In this document: piece by piece, positions 23,409-33,664 of the stretch | Position numbering within the stretch: the first letter of the stretch is position 1 | Layout: every line of letters starts with the position of its first letter | Source: Vesta saturnalis | Lineage: Eukaryota; Arthropoda; Insecta; Coleoptera; Lampyridae | Direction: 5' to 3' | Assembly (NCBI GenBank): GCA_036346205.1 | Contig: JARFJB010001817.1 | Location: 2,408,001 to 2,472,000, forward strand | Length of the DNA stretch: 64,000 nucleotides | Made by a program: the position numbers and the translations under genes | The notes under the pieces: generated by a model | What the model was told of the DNA's origin: nothing | What the model saw: only the letters and a program-made list of their open reading frames with translations | The model's database searches: none

Positions 23409-23446
<38 letters not shown>
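23409..23446. repeat. (GT)n microsatellite
   Basis: Pure GT run, 19 units, ending just before ggaggctttggcaaca. The same downstream word follows a GT-rich stretch at 27545-27566, so the microsatellite belongs to the duplicated block. Confidence 0.97.
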
Positions 23447-23462
23447 AGGCTTTGGCAACATA

Positions 23463-24561
23463 GAGTAAAATCAAAATCGGAAGACACCAGCGCAGAAACG
23501 CATTTTTAAACTAGATAAAGATGCAGTAATGATTGGAAAATGACACAGATATTAGTACTGTGCGCTCTAAAAACGTTACTTTCCAGCTGATCGTTTGCCA
23601 ACTTTTGTTTATAACCTCTTTGTCTTTCCGGCGTATCAAATTTGTTTATTACTTATTCTATAAAACAGTTTATTTTAAAACTATCCGCTGCCTGTATTGA
23701 ATTTATAAGTAAGTTACTTTAATTATTAATTTCATGTTATATTAATGTAACCAAATCTAGTTCTTTATATAATGTGCGACGCAAGTATATCTCATAACGC
23801 TCAAGCACCTCAAGCAAGAAAACGCCATGTGTTATCTGAAGACGCTCGCAAGATTGTGTGGAACAATTACAAAAACTTTAAAAGTATCAATTCAGGTAAA
23901 AAGCAGTTGGATAAACATTTTATTTTGTAATATTCCAAGGAATTTATAACCTCATTAAAGATGACGAAACAGTTGGATATTCGGGAAAGAAAACGTCATT
24001 TAGAAGTTTACTTTTATAAATGAGCTTCAGGTAAGTTTACTGATTAATTTTTAATCATATCTTATCTTGGGTTTTGTGTAGGCGGAAAAAAACACCCGGT
24101 CGTCGTTAGATTATAATAGAACGACATGAAATACGTTCTTTGCATTGTGCATATATACGTTCGATCACTAATTATCGGAAAGCAGGACGACCAGTTATAT
24201 ACACATGTTTATTTAATTTTATAACGTAAATATGTTGCTATTTATCATTATTTTAGGTGGTGAAATGGGCTTTATAAATAATGCTCTGCCAATGTTTAAA
24301 TCTGGCCCAAAATCAGGAGATTAATTGTTATTAACAAATGTATTTTAAAAAAACTAGATTTTGTAACTATGACAATAAAATATTATTTTACTTTATGATT
24401 ATTTCAAAAATTTTACTTCTAAAATTGTATTCTTGAACAACAAACGCGAAGTAACATAACCTAAACTTTTATTTTTTTAAACGTATATTTTTTTGTTGAG
24501 CTTTACACTCTGACGTCACTTTTTTTGCGCAGCTTGGTGTCTTCCGATGTTGATTTTACTC
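23463..24561 (+). mobile_element. IS630/Tc1-type element with terminal repeats, TA target duplication and a related empty site
   Basis: Terminal inverted repeats start gagtaaaatc at both ends: left 23463-23495, right 24524-24561 read on the minus strand, sharing gagtaaaatc, atcggaagacacca and gcgca. The 1099-bp element is flanked by TA at 23461-23462 and 24562-24563. The paralogous block at 27566-27600 has the same flanks (ctttggcaaca and cctagt, then ttgataaaaaatttg) with no element between them. TA duplication is the rule for Tc1/mariner/IS630 transposons. The element is too short for an intact transposase and is non-autonomous. Confidence 0.85.
23772..24325 (+). pseudogene. Deleted IS630-like transposase inside the TIR element
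   Basis: The start at 23772 opens MCDASISHNA, then RKRHVLSEDARKIVWNNYKN, an N-terminal segment resembling helix-turn-helix regions of insect IS630-like transposases. Further pieces in shifting frames read IIIERHEIRSLHCAYIRSIT then NYRKAGRPVIY (about 24110-24205), matching the segment just before the first catalytic aspartate. Last comes GFINNALPMFKSGPKSGD (about 24268-24322), matching the segment between the catalytic residues. The LDET motif itself and the second and third acidic residues are missing. Splice-like gtaagt and ag junctions between pieces suggest the parent gene had introns, or that deletions mimic them. Confidence 0.65.
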
Positions 24562-24572
24562 TACCTAGTATT

Positions 24573-25145
24573 TGATTAAAAATTTGTTTAGTATTTCAAT
24601 AACGTAGTACCACTAAAATTTTCCTAAAAAAAGAGCTCATGTTGAATTTTGTTCTTTTTTTACCTTAACAGGATGCTGTAACGTTTTCAAATTTGGATGG
24701 ATTTTTGGAGCCTCGTGTTCGAGGATTACACATTGTTTTGTCATTAATTTTTTCATTTGTATATACGGTAAAATGTAATATAGTTTTATTTCATTAAAGT
24801 GCGATCATTTAAATTTCTATGTTATTAAATCTCAGTATTTTTATAAGTTAAAGCGCCAGAATAGCATCTTTGCATATATTTTGAACTGTAAAAAATATGT
24901 TGATAAATTAAAAAGAAATCGAAGTATGCGTTGCGAATATGTAATGATATAAATTCTCATAATTTATTATTATTCTCGGAGAAAACTTTAAATTGTGTGG
25001 TCAGCTTTTTTGTAGTTTTAATACGAACCTTTTGATTTTCAAAGGAGATGTACAATGTTTATCAAAAATAAAATTTTGTGAAGAATCAATAATGATTTTG
25101 TTCCATATACAACCACGATTCTGATGATCACTGTATGTAGCAGTT
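24573..25145 (+). repeat. Duplicated block D, copy 1
   Basis: About 570 bases closely match 27588-28162, including ttttcctaaaaaaagagctc, gatggatttttggagcc, aagcgccagaatagcatctt and ccatatacaaccacgattct. No protein-coding motif is evident. Copy 1 is the one entered by the IS630-like element at its left border. Confidence 0.85.
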
Positions 25146-25988
25146 TCTATTGTATAGATAAGTAAATAAATAAGTAAACTATTTTTATAGCTATTGCCTA
25201 TATCCGTTAGCAAATGTATATTTTTAGCTTTGCAAAAGTTATTTACACACCTATATTGTTTTGTATAGTAAGTAATGGAGTTGTTTTACCGAAAAGAAAA
25301 AAAAGTATTCAAGCGGTATTAAAAAAATTCGTGTTCATTAAAGTAGAACGGGTGCTCTAATTCTCATATTTAAATATTCATAGTGTTTGTGACTACGAGA
25401 CCAGCAAAATGGCGTCTACGCTTCACGATGTGACCACCCAGAGATGATTTATTTATCGGTTGTACTATTGTAGTTTATGACCCTAATCGTATATCTCTGA
25501 AACGATAATATGCGTTTATGCATACGAAATGTATAATAACGTACACAAATTCTATTTCAGTTGTATTTTTCTATAAAAATAATCAAAGCTAGGATTGCTT
25601 TGTTATATACGTAATTATACTAAAAGATTAGCTACTTAGCTATCTTGTGTTTTCAGTTTTACTATAAGTATACTGCTTACGTATTCTAAATAATGTAAGC
25701 TAAGCTGTTATTTCACATTGTTTTCAAGTTATTAAAAGTAGTCAAGTTGACACAAATGGGTACTTACGGTATATAATTGTATTAAATATGAAAAATAATT
25801 CTAATTTTTTCCGAATAGATTTCTAAGTTAAATATTGACAGAGCTTTTCTTAAGAAAAAGTCTCAATTAATCCGATCAATACCTACACTAGATTTTACCT
25901 TTGCATTTACCAACTAAAACGGAAGTTTGTTTAACTAACTACTTTCTCTTGAGCATAACTGAAAATGATTTAATATACGTTACTCCAA

Positions 25989-26255
25989 ATGTACGGTTGC
26001 GGCTACGGAAAAGTTACCACTTACATTTATCGAGAAATCGTTTTTCGAAATTTTTGAATAGAGTAAAAGGACTTTTTATGTCAATATGACGTTCATTTAC
26101 AATGGCGTATCATAATGCAAGTATTTGAAAATGCTTCATAATTTAAAAAGTGCCTATGCACTTTCATTTTAATCAGGTTCGTACGTCAATGATTTTCTAT
26201 TGAATTACAATAGAAAAATGATAGTGGTAACTTTTCCCTGGCCGCAGTTGTACAT
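25989..26255. repeat. Hairpin-forming repeat (probable MITE remnant)
   Basis: Left arm 25989-26029 (gtacggttgcggctacgga, then aaagttaccact) pairs with right arm 26218-26255 (agtggtaactttt, then ccctggccgcagttgtacat). The loop is about 190 bases. The preceding 25146-25985 shows nothing except AT-rich sequence. Confidence 0.6.
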
Positions 26256-26457
26256 AGGCCATATATTGTTGATTATTATTATTATGTGGAATGGCTTTAC
26301 ATTATATACATTAGTGGGCTCAAATATAGACAGTTTACTTGTTATTTCTTAGTAGTGAGTTGATTGTTACATAATGTTAGAATAGCATGTCATTTCTTTT
26401 AATTAATAAATATCACTCGCAGTCCATAACTAGAATGCTTATTGAACTAATTATACA

Positions 26458-26467
26458 TGGTGGCAGC
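26458..26467 (+). other. Putative primer-binding site of the gypsy element
   Basis: TGGTGGCAGC follows ...attataca and lies 20 bases before the gag start. The position and the initial TGG fit a tRNA primer-binding site next to a 5' LTR ending in CA. The LTR, perhaps within about 26260-26457, cannot be delimited because no matching 3' LTR was found near 35.1 kb. Confidence 0.4.
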
Positions 26468-26487
26468 GTAAAAGAAGAAAAATAAGC

Positions 26488-27045
26488 ATGCAAGAAGCAT
26501 CCACAGCTTTAAACAATACTTCTACCGGTGAATCAAATACCAGCACCAGAGGCCTTTTCCTTTAAAGCACATGAATGGGAGCACTGGCAATTAAGATTCT
26601 AGAAGCTCCGCAGGGCATCAGGTCTGGATAAAAAGACTGAAAATGACCAGGTAAACTCGTTGATTTATCTAATGGGGCCACAAGCTAAAGCTATTATGCA
26701 ATCGTTTTAATAGTCAAATTCTGGTAGTGTTGAATAAATTTAAGAATCATTTTGTACCCTCCAGAAATGTTATCTATGAACGTTATTGCTTTCATACTAG
26801 GTTTCAAGAGGAAAGAGAGAGTGTAACTGTACTGCACTCTCGAGCCCAAAATTGTGAGTTTCCTACTGGGTTTATTGATGAAGCTATTAGAAACCAAGTT
26901 GTAGTTGGTATTAGAGATAAGAAGTTATCTGAGAAATTACAACTGGATGCTGCACTACCATTAGGAAAAGCTGTCGCAGCTGCTAGACAATCGGAATCTG
27001 TTAAAAAACAGCAAGAAACGTTTAGATAAAATTCAGTAGGTACCG
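26488..27045 (+). pseudogene. Ty3/gypsy gag (K02A2.6-like), 5' part
   Basis: Gag of a Ty3/gypsy retrotransposon, which would form the particle shell. The start at 26488 opens MQEASTALNNTSTGES. After a frameshift there is the retrotransposon gag core: ERESVTVLHSRAQNCEF, then IRNQVVVGIRDKKLSEKLQL, then KAVAAARQSESVKKQQ (26809-27012), which is the consensus of K02A2.6-like gag. A stop closes the frame at 27029. The gene is cut at 27046 by a 5.5-kb Tigger cluster and resumes at 32559 with the zinc-knuckle region. Confidence 0.88.
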
Positions 27046-27182
27046 TAAACTGACACATTTGTGGACTCACATCGAGTAGTACACGAATTTTAAATCTTGG
27101 GCTAAAGTTACTTGGCCGAGACATCTAATTCACCTAGAAAATGTTCAAAATCTTATCTTTGAATTATATTGGGCCAATGTAC

Positions 27183-27542
27183 AGTTTGTTTCTAACTATA
27201 TTGTGTTCATTTTTACGTGACAAAATAAGTAGGTATAGAATAGGAGGTACCATTTTTACTCCTAAAAAAAGAAAAAGTATTTAATTAGAAATATGGCATG
27301 TTTTATTTTGAAAAAAATGTTTTATTTCAGAAAAACATCAAACATACTCTTAAACATCCAATTTGTTGTCTCTTTGACATAAGTCTAGGCGGGTTGATCT
27401 TGCCGCATACATCTGGCCAATCATAAGTTATGCAATCAGGTTTCCAAGATTTCAATTTCCACTCCATACACTCCACAGTTGGACGCTCTGAAGCAATTTT
27501 CAGAATCTTGCGAGGGTACTTTTCCCCATTGTATTGAACCAA
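27183..27542 (-). pseudogene. Tigger family B, C-terminal domain, piece 1
   Basis: From 27542 downward the minus strand reads MVQYNGEKYPRKILKIASER, then KSWKPDCITYDWPDVCGKIN, the post-DDE domain of insect Tigger-type transposases, followed by a stop at 27327 and an AT-rich 3' region. The parallel piece at 28162-28515 encodes the same domain. No transposase core is attached here. Confidence 0.75.
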
Positions 27543-27587
27543 AACAAAGTGTACGTGTGCGTGTATGTGGAGGCTTTGGCAACATAA

Positions 27588-28162
27588 CCTAGTTTTTGAT
27601 AAAAAATTTGTTTAGTATTTCATTAACGTAGTATCACTAAAATTTTCCTAAAAAAAGAGCTCATCTTGAATTTTGTTCTGTCTTTACCTTAAGAGAATAC
27701 TGTAACGTTTTCAATTTTGGATGGATTTTTGGAGCCCCATGATCGAGGATTATACATTGTTTTGTCATTAGGTTTTCCAGTTGTATATCCGGTAAAATGT
27801 AATACAGTTCTATTTCATTAAAATGCGATCATTTAAACTTCTATGTTATTAAACCTCAGTGTTTTCATAAGTTAAAGCGCCAGAATAGCATCTTTGCGTA
27901 TATTGTGAATTGTAAAAATTGAGACTAAAATATGTTGATAAATTAAAAAGAAATCGAAGTATGCGTTGCGAATATTTAATGATATAAATTCTCGGATTAA
28001 TGAAGGAGAAAACTTTAAATTGTGTCTTCAGCTTTTTTGTAGTTTTAATAGGAACCTTTTTATTTTCAATGTTTATCAAAAATGAAATTTTGTGAAGAAT
28101 CAATAATAATTTTGTTCCATATACAACCACGATTCTGACGGTCACTGTATGTAGCAGTTTGT
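27588..28162 (+). repeat. Duplicated block D, copy 2, with intact empty site
   Basis: Matches 24573-25145. Its left border ggaggctttggcaacataac lacks the IS630-like element present in copy 1. It lies between two C-terminal pieces of Tigger family B. Confidence 0.85.
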
Positions 28163-29455
28163 TTCTAACTGCATTGTGTTCATTTTTATGTGAAAAAAGA
28201 AGTAGGTATAGAGTAGGGGGTAACAACTTTTGCTCCAAAAAAAAAGAGGAAAAGTATTTAATCAGAAATATGGAATGTTTTATTTACAGCAAAAAATTAA
28301 ACATCCAATTAAAGGACAGAGAAATGTTGTCTCTTTGACATAAGTCTAGGCGGATTGATCTTGACGCATACATCTGCACAATCATAAGTCATGCAATCAG
28401 GGTTTTCCGGGCATTTCCAAAATTTCTATTTCCGCTCTATACACTCCACAGTTGAACCCTCTGGAGCAATTTTCAGAATCTTGCCAGGGTACTTTTCTAC
28501 ACTGTATCGAACCAAAACAAAGTTATCGACAGCATAATTTCCAACCTCACAGTTCTGCATAGTCGGTAAATTAGAGGGGCGGTCCTCAAGATGTGAAAGT
28601 CACTTACACCATCAGATTCTAAACACAATTCTAAATCGTTGTCGATTTCTTCGGAATTTTCGGATGAAGAAGATCCGGTTCTAGTTCTCTCCCATACTCG
28701 TACTGTGGCTGTTTTCTTTTTCTTGGGAACACAGTTTGATAGACCAGCTGATTCGAAATCAGAACTGTCAGATGATTTCTTGTTCTTGAGTGGCTATCTT
28801 CTCTTTGGAGAGAGTCGTAGCTTCATCAGATGAGGCGTTTCTCTTCTTGGACAATTTCTTCGTAGACCGTTTTTTCTTCTGATCTATTATCTAACATCCT
28901 CTGCAGTGACTGCTCTCCCAGTGGGAACGTTGACCTTCTTTCTCTTCTTTCGGGTTCCACCAGTTTGCACGAAGTCACACCTCTTCTTCTCTAACTGCTC
29001 CAAGAATACCTCACCTACAGCATTCACATCTACTGCTGATTCTTCACGTGGTGTTCGGTCCAGGGGTGGTTTTGAGTCAAGTGGGTATATTCCACATTTT
29101 CTGAATCCCGACTGCAAGTTCTCTACCTGGTTCTCCTGTAATCTCGTCATCATCCCTCAACAAGGCTGGGAACTTGTCTTTAGGGATTGTTGTGTATGTT
29201 CATCCAGTGTGTGTTGCTTTCCATTGCAACAAGATTTCACGTAAAATTCTTTTAGTTGGTCGGAAAAAAGCAACATCGAGTGGCTGAGTCAGACGGGTCG
29301 AGTGTGGTAAACAAACAAATCGCACATTGTGTTTTGCGCATTGCTCCAGGACTTGATGGTTAATATGCGAGGAGAGATTATCTCGTATGACTACCTTGGA
29401 TCTTTCGACATTTCTGGTTGCTGGAAGGAACAAAAACTCAAAGCAATCTTAAAAG
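28162..29455 (-). pseudogene. Tigger family B, DDE C-terminal half and tail, piece 2
   Basis: DDE_1 superfamily transposase of pogo/Tigger type. From 29433 the minus strand reads SKVVIRDNLSSHINHQVLEQ, with the conserved D-N-x-x-S-H motif of the second catalytic aspartate. It continues NVRFVCLPHSTRLTQPLDVA and FFRPTKRILREILLQWK, diagnostic for the family. After a break, 29153-28887 reads SGFRKCGIYPLDSKPPLDRT and a lysine-rich tail. The C-terminal domain then appears near 28520-28310. Frameshifts separate these parts, and the N-terminal half is absent. Its proximal 370 bases duplicate 30605-30990. Confidence 0.85.
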
Positions 29456-30600
29456 CATTATTTAGTTTCTTATAATTTCCGTTTTGTAGGTTGTCAGGTC
29501 GTGTATTGTTCCACACCAGATATTTTTATTTTGTTAAAATGTGATGCAAAGTTACCTGTTGGACAGGGCAACTTTGCACCATTATATAAAAACTGTTCTA
29601 TTTAATAGAAAAAAACAGCGACTATGTAATGTTAGACCCATCAATATGTTCCTTGACATCACACTAATCATAATACAACGATAGGGTTAATGTGAAAAAT
29701 CGAAAATAATGAAAAAAATAGTTTTCTTAAGAAAATGTATTTAGGAACATTTTGTAAAGGAAATCTTTAAACAGTATTTAACAATAAACAAGCAAATATA
29801 CTTAGGTTTCTATTTATAAACAAAAGTCGTTATTCTGTGAAAAAACTCCCTGGGACCATTTCCAACTTTTGTTTAAATTCTCCATTGCAATAATAGTAGC
29901 TCCGTTTTCATCAAAACTAGTAATAATACCCGGGAACTTTCATACAAGACGAGAGACATGAGAACCAATTTCTCGACGTGGTGATGAAAAACCCACAATG
30001 GGCACCTCAAAAATGGCACTTTCTGGGTCAGCATCTGATTTCTCGTGTAATGAAATGTGGTCATTCTTATTACTTGTCTCGGTACTAGTTTGTTCAAGAC
30101 TTGTTGGTGTAATGCTATCTACGTGAATTATTCCTGACCCTGATGGTTCTTCAGAAACAACCTGTTTGTGACTACACTCTTAATAGAAGGAACATTATTT
30201 TTGTCTCTTCCTCATTTGTCTCGTATCATCTATGTATTCACTTCTTGTAGTTTCTAAAACATTTAAGAAGGCCCCACCCACAACACCACTATCTATAACC
30301 TTGTTATGGATGCGATCAAGGGTTGCGTATCACATGGTTCAATACCATATTTTCGGAAGACACTTATAAGATTCGTAGAGATAAGAGGTGCCATTATCTC
30401 TAAACTTTTTTTCAGTAAAGCAGGCAAGTCTTGTTTCGGCCATACAACATGCATCATACCATATGGTGTTTGCTTCCACTCAAACCAAACGTTACACCAA
30501 GCACTTTAGAGGGGCAAAAGAATGCTACGTACAGTGGCTGGGTAAGTTGTGTGCTGTTTGGTATGTGGCAGATGAAATGGATGTCTTTGTCAGCGATTAA
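29456..30600 (-). pseudogene. Tigger family A, copy 2
   Basis: On the minus strand the sequence starts with HFICHIPNSTQLTQPLYVAF (30570-30511), corresponding to the LTQPLDVAF motif of DDE_1 transposases. It continues through KYGIEPCDTQPLIASIT near 30330 and the C-terminal FPGIIT domain near 29930. It matches 21131-22260 along almost its whole length, including the terminal scrap of repeat R at 29456-29525. This points to a copied genomic segment rather than two independent transpositions. Confidence 0.75.
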
Positions 30601-30604
30601 AATC

Positions 30605-31775
30605 GGGTGGTTTTGAGTCAAGTGGGTATATTCCACATTTTCGGAATCCCGACTGCAAGTTCTCTACCTGGTTCTCCTGTAATCTCGTCATCATTCCCTC
30701 AACAAGGCTGGGAACTTGTCTTTAGGGAGTGTTGTGTATGTTCATCCAGTGTGTGTTGCTTTCCATTGCAACAAGATTTCACGTAAAATTCTTTTAGTTG
30801 GTCGGAAAAAAGCAACATCGAGTGGCTGAGTCAGAGGGTCGACTGTGGTAAACAAACAAATCGCACATTGTGTTTTGCGCATTGCTCCAGGACTTGATGG
30901 TTAATATGCGAGGAGAGATTATCTCGTACGACTACCTTGGATCCTTTGACATTTCTGGTTGCTGGAAGGAACAAAAACTCAAACCAATCTTGAAAGCATA
31001 CCGAATCGAACCAGCCGCTTTTTGAGCGATTGTAACGTGTTCCAATTGGACTATTCTCTGTCCACACAGAACACATGTGCTCCGCGTTGTAAACCACGCA
31101 AGGTGGAAGGAGGTCACCAGCTGCAGAACATCAGCGAGGTAGCCGACTTTGAAGTGTTGCAAATACTTTCAACATATTTTGAGCCTGTTTTTGCAATCAC
31201 TTTATTGGACCCAGGGTCATCTGAGAGGTTTATCTCATAGTAATTCCATTACCTGGAGGAACGTCTTTCAACTCCCTGTGCAAATTCTCAATGTACTCCT
31301 TAATTGTTTGTTCATCTGCTCTTGCCTCTTTGATATCGCCGGGCAAGGAACGCCTTAGTCCAATCATACCCTGGAAGATTGTTCTTGAATTGGCTGACTT
31401 ACACATTTCTTATCCAGGTATGCTTTGGCAATATACCATTTCAACGATGGGAAATCCAAAATCACACAGCTTAATCATGTGATGTTCGAATGACATTTCT
31501 TCCTCTTGTGAAAAAAATCGTTTGGCGACCTACGTTTTTGAATGTGATCCTTTCAGCTTTATTTTGATAGTTGACCTGCTGATACCAAACTTAGCTACTG
31601 CCTCTCTTTGGGTCATAGAACCAGATCTTATTGCAGCCAGACATTCTAATAATTGTTCTTTCGTATAATTCCCATATGGTCTTGCTCCAAGTTCCTTTTT
31701 GTATGTGCTCGGCATTTTAAACTGAAACTGGCAAATTAAACATGTTATTAGAACAATATGTATAAACAAAAATTA
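30605..31775 (-). pseudogene. Tigger family B, N-terminal half, piece 3
   Basis: The probable start is near 31715: MPSTYKKELGARPYGNYTKE, then AIRSGSMTQREAVAKFGISR (31715-31590), a pipsqueak-type helix-turn-helix as in pogo/CENP-B transposases, which binds the element ends. Several stops follow. The DDE domain is recognisable from about 31080: TRYNRSKSGWFDSVCFQDWF, then VKGSKVVVRDNLSSHINHQV. It ends at 30605 soon after GIYPLDSK, where family A sequence begins. This piece and piece 2 overlap by about 370 bases, so they are two copies, not two halves of one. Confidence 0.82.
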
Positions 31776-32558
31776 CCCGAACTCAGTGTTTAAGTTGTTA
31801 AGGTATTGGACTCGTGACGAAAGGTTATGAATAGAGTAAGTCTGAGAATACGTTATGAACCTAGGGTTAAGAAAAAACTCTTGGGTAACATTGTCCCATG
31901 TCTAAAAATGAGCACTTTTTCTAAAAACAAAAGACGGGGCCCAAAACAAACATATTTTTTGGGTAAATGGCAGTTGTCACAAAAATATCACTATAAAAAC
32001 TCGAAATAGATTAGACACTTTGAACAACACAGTTTAACAGGTCGGTTTACTCATTAATTAACAAACTATAAGCTAAAATTGGGCACGTTATTCCCTATGA
32101 AAAATAACTGTTTGGGCAACATTATCCCAGCTTGAATTTACACAGAAATTAAATACGATATTTATCGGTACAACTTTGTCCCAGGGACAAAGTTGCCCCA
32201 TAAAGTGGGCTAAACCATTTTTTGACAAATAAAAGGAAGATAGAAAGATGAAAACTTGAGAAAACCCTTCACTAGACAATAAGAATTAGATTTTGCACTC
32301 ACCTAATTTGTAGTCCTTCCATGAAAGTTTGAGGAGCACGGTTTCACAGAAAAACACGAGAAATGTAGCAGCACTATACTAGCGGCAAAAAAAGTGAACT
32401 AAAAAAACCGCTTTCTCTGAGCGAATCCAGTGTTGGCATATTTCTGGTACCGCGAGAATTCATTAATTTATTGGCGGTAGTTCAAAAGTTATGGCGCGAG
32501 GAACATTTTTTTTAAATTTTGGCTAAAGATGCCCTTAAGAGCTAAAGATACCTCAGTT

Positions 32559-33664
32559 TACGATAGTTAATAGGGTATCTAATTCGAAATTTAACAAGAA
32601 TTTTAACAAAATAAGAACACTAGCACCAGCAAAAATAATTATTCTAAACCTAAAATTAATGTAAATTGCAGGTGGTGCGGTAAGGATGAAAAACATAAAA
32701 TGTCAAGTTGTCCTGCACGTAATGCAACTGTGACTTTGCCCTTACCATTAATCAAAATTTTAAAATCAAAACTTCATGAAATGTGTGAAAAACAGGGAAT
32801 CGAGCCAGTGGACGAGCCATCAGAATGGTGTGCGCCAATGGTGATTGTTCCAAAAAAGCAAGGTCGCATTAGAATATGCGTAGAGCCAATTGAACAAGAA
32901 TGTTAAATTGGAAAGTTATCCTGTTCCTGATGTACAAAGAACTCTGAATATGATCGAAGGAGCGCAAATTTTTACCAAACACAATGCTAATAATGGGTTT
33001 TGGCAGATTCCATTGTCTCCTGAAAGTAAGCATTTGACTTCATTACGCCGTTTGGCCGTTTCCGTTTTAAACGGCCTCTATTTGGAATAAGTTTGGGACC
33101 TGAAGTATTTCAGAAGCAGATGTGTGCTTTACTTAAAGGCATCGAAGGTGTGATATTTTATTTTGGCGGCATAATTATTTTTGGCAAGGATTCTGAAGAC
33201 CTTGACAGAAGACTTAAAATAGTATTGGCTAAACTACAAAGTGAAGGCTGGACATTAAATTTAAGTAAATGTGAATTTAGGAAGGTCATATAATGTCTTC
33301 TAATGGTGTGGAACCTGTTCCGAGTAAAATTGAAGTAATTTTAGGGTTGAGTAGCCCTAAAAATGTAATAGATTTGAATAGGATTTTGGAAATGATTAAT
33401 TTCCTGGGAATATTTATTCCAAATTTAGCCGAGGTTTCAAAACCTTTGTATGACTTGTTACGTGGAAATTCTGAGTGGATTTGGTCAAATTCAGAAGAGT
33501 TAGCATTCAAAGAGCTGAAAAGGTTAAGATCAAATCCGCCAGTTTTGTCGTTATATGATGTAATCTGTGGATTCTTCTTCATTTGGGCTTGGAGCTGTAC
33601 TTTGGCAAAAGCATGCCCAAGACTTGTTCAAGCCTATTGCGTTTGCGTCGCGCATACTCTTTGA
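32559..33664 (+). pseudogene. Gypsy zinc knuckle and reverse transcriptase, all catalytic aspartates changed
   Basis: At 32670-32718 a CCHC zinc knuckle (C-R-W-C-G-K-D-E-K-H-K-M-S-S-C) closes gag. The RT follows in slightly shifted frames: CEKQGIEPVDEPSEWCAPMV and IVPKKQGRIRICV (32788-32883), NGFWQIPLSPE (about 32995-33030), GPEVFQKQMCALLKGIEGVI (33096-33155), and LNLSKCEFRK. Protease is not recognised. The residues that should be catalytic are altered: the LDAN motif reads HNAN, and the IDD box reads YFGG. The thumb region (33293-33480) is well kept. The enzyme would be inactive. Confidence 0.87.

Larger units (their letters stand above)
27046..32558 (-). mobile_element. Pogo/Tigger cluster inserted in the gypsy element, flanked by TA
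   Basis: The two ends are short inverted repeats, CCGTAAACTGAC at the left and, read on the minus strand, TCGTAAACTGAGG at the right. TA flanks both (27044-27045 and 32559-32560). Pogo-class transposons duplicate TA and have short terminal repeats, so the ends fit one insertion. Inside, however, are three pieces of Tigger family B, one of family A and block D, all minus strand. Later recombination or nested insertions must have reshaped it, or the assembly has joined related copies. Confidence 0.7.
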
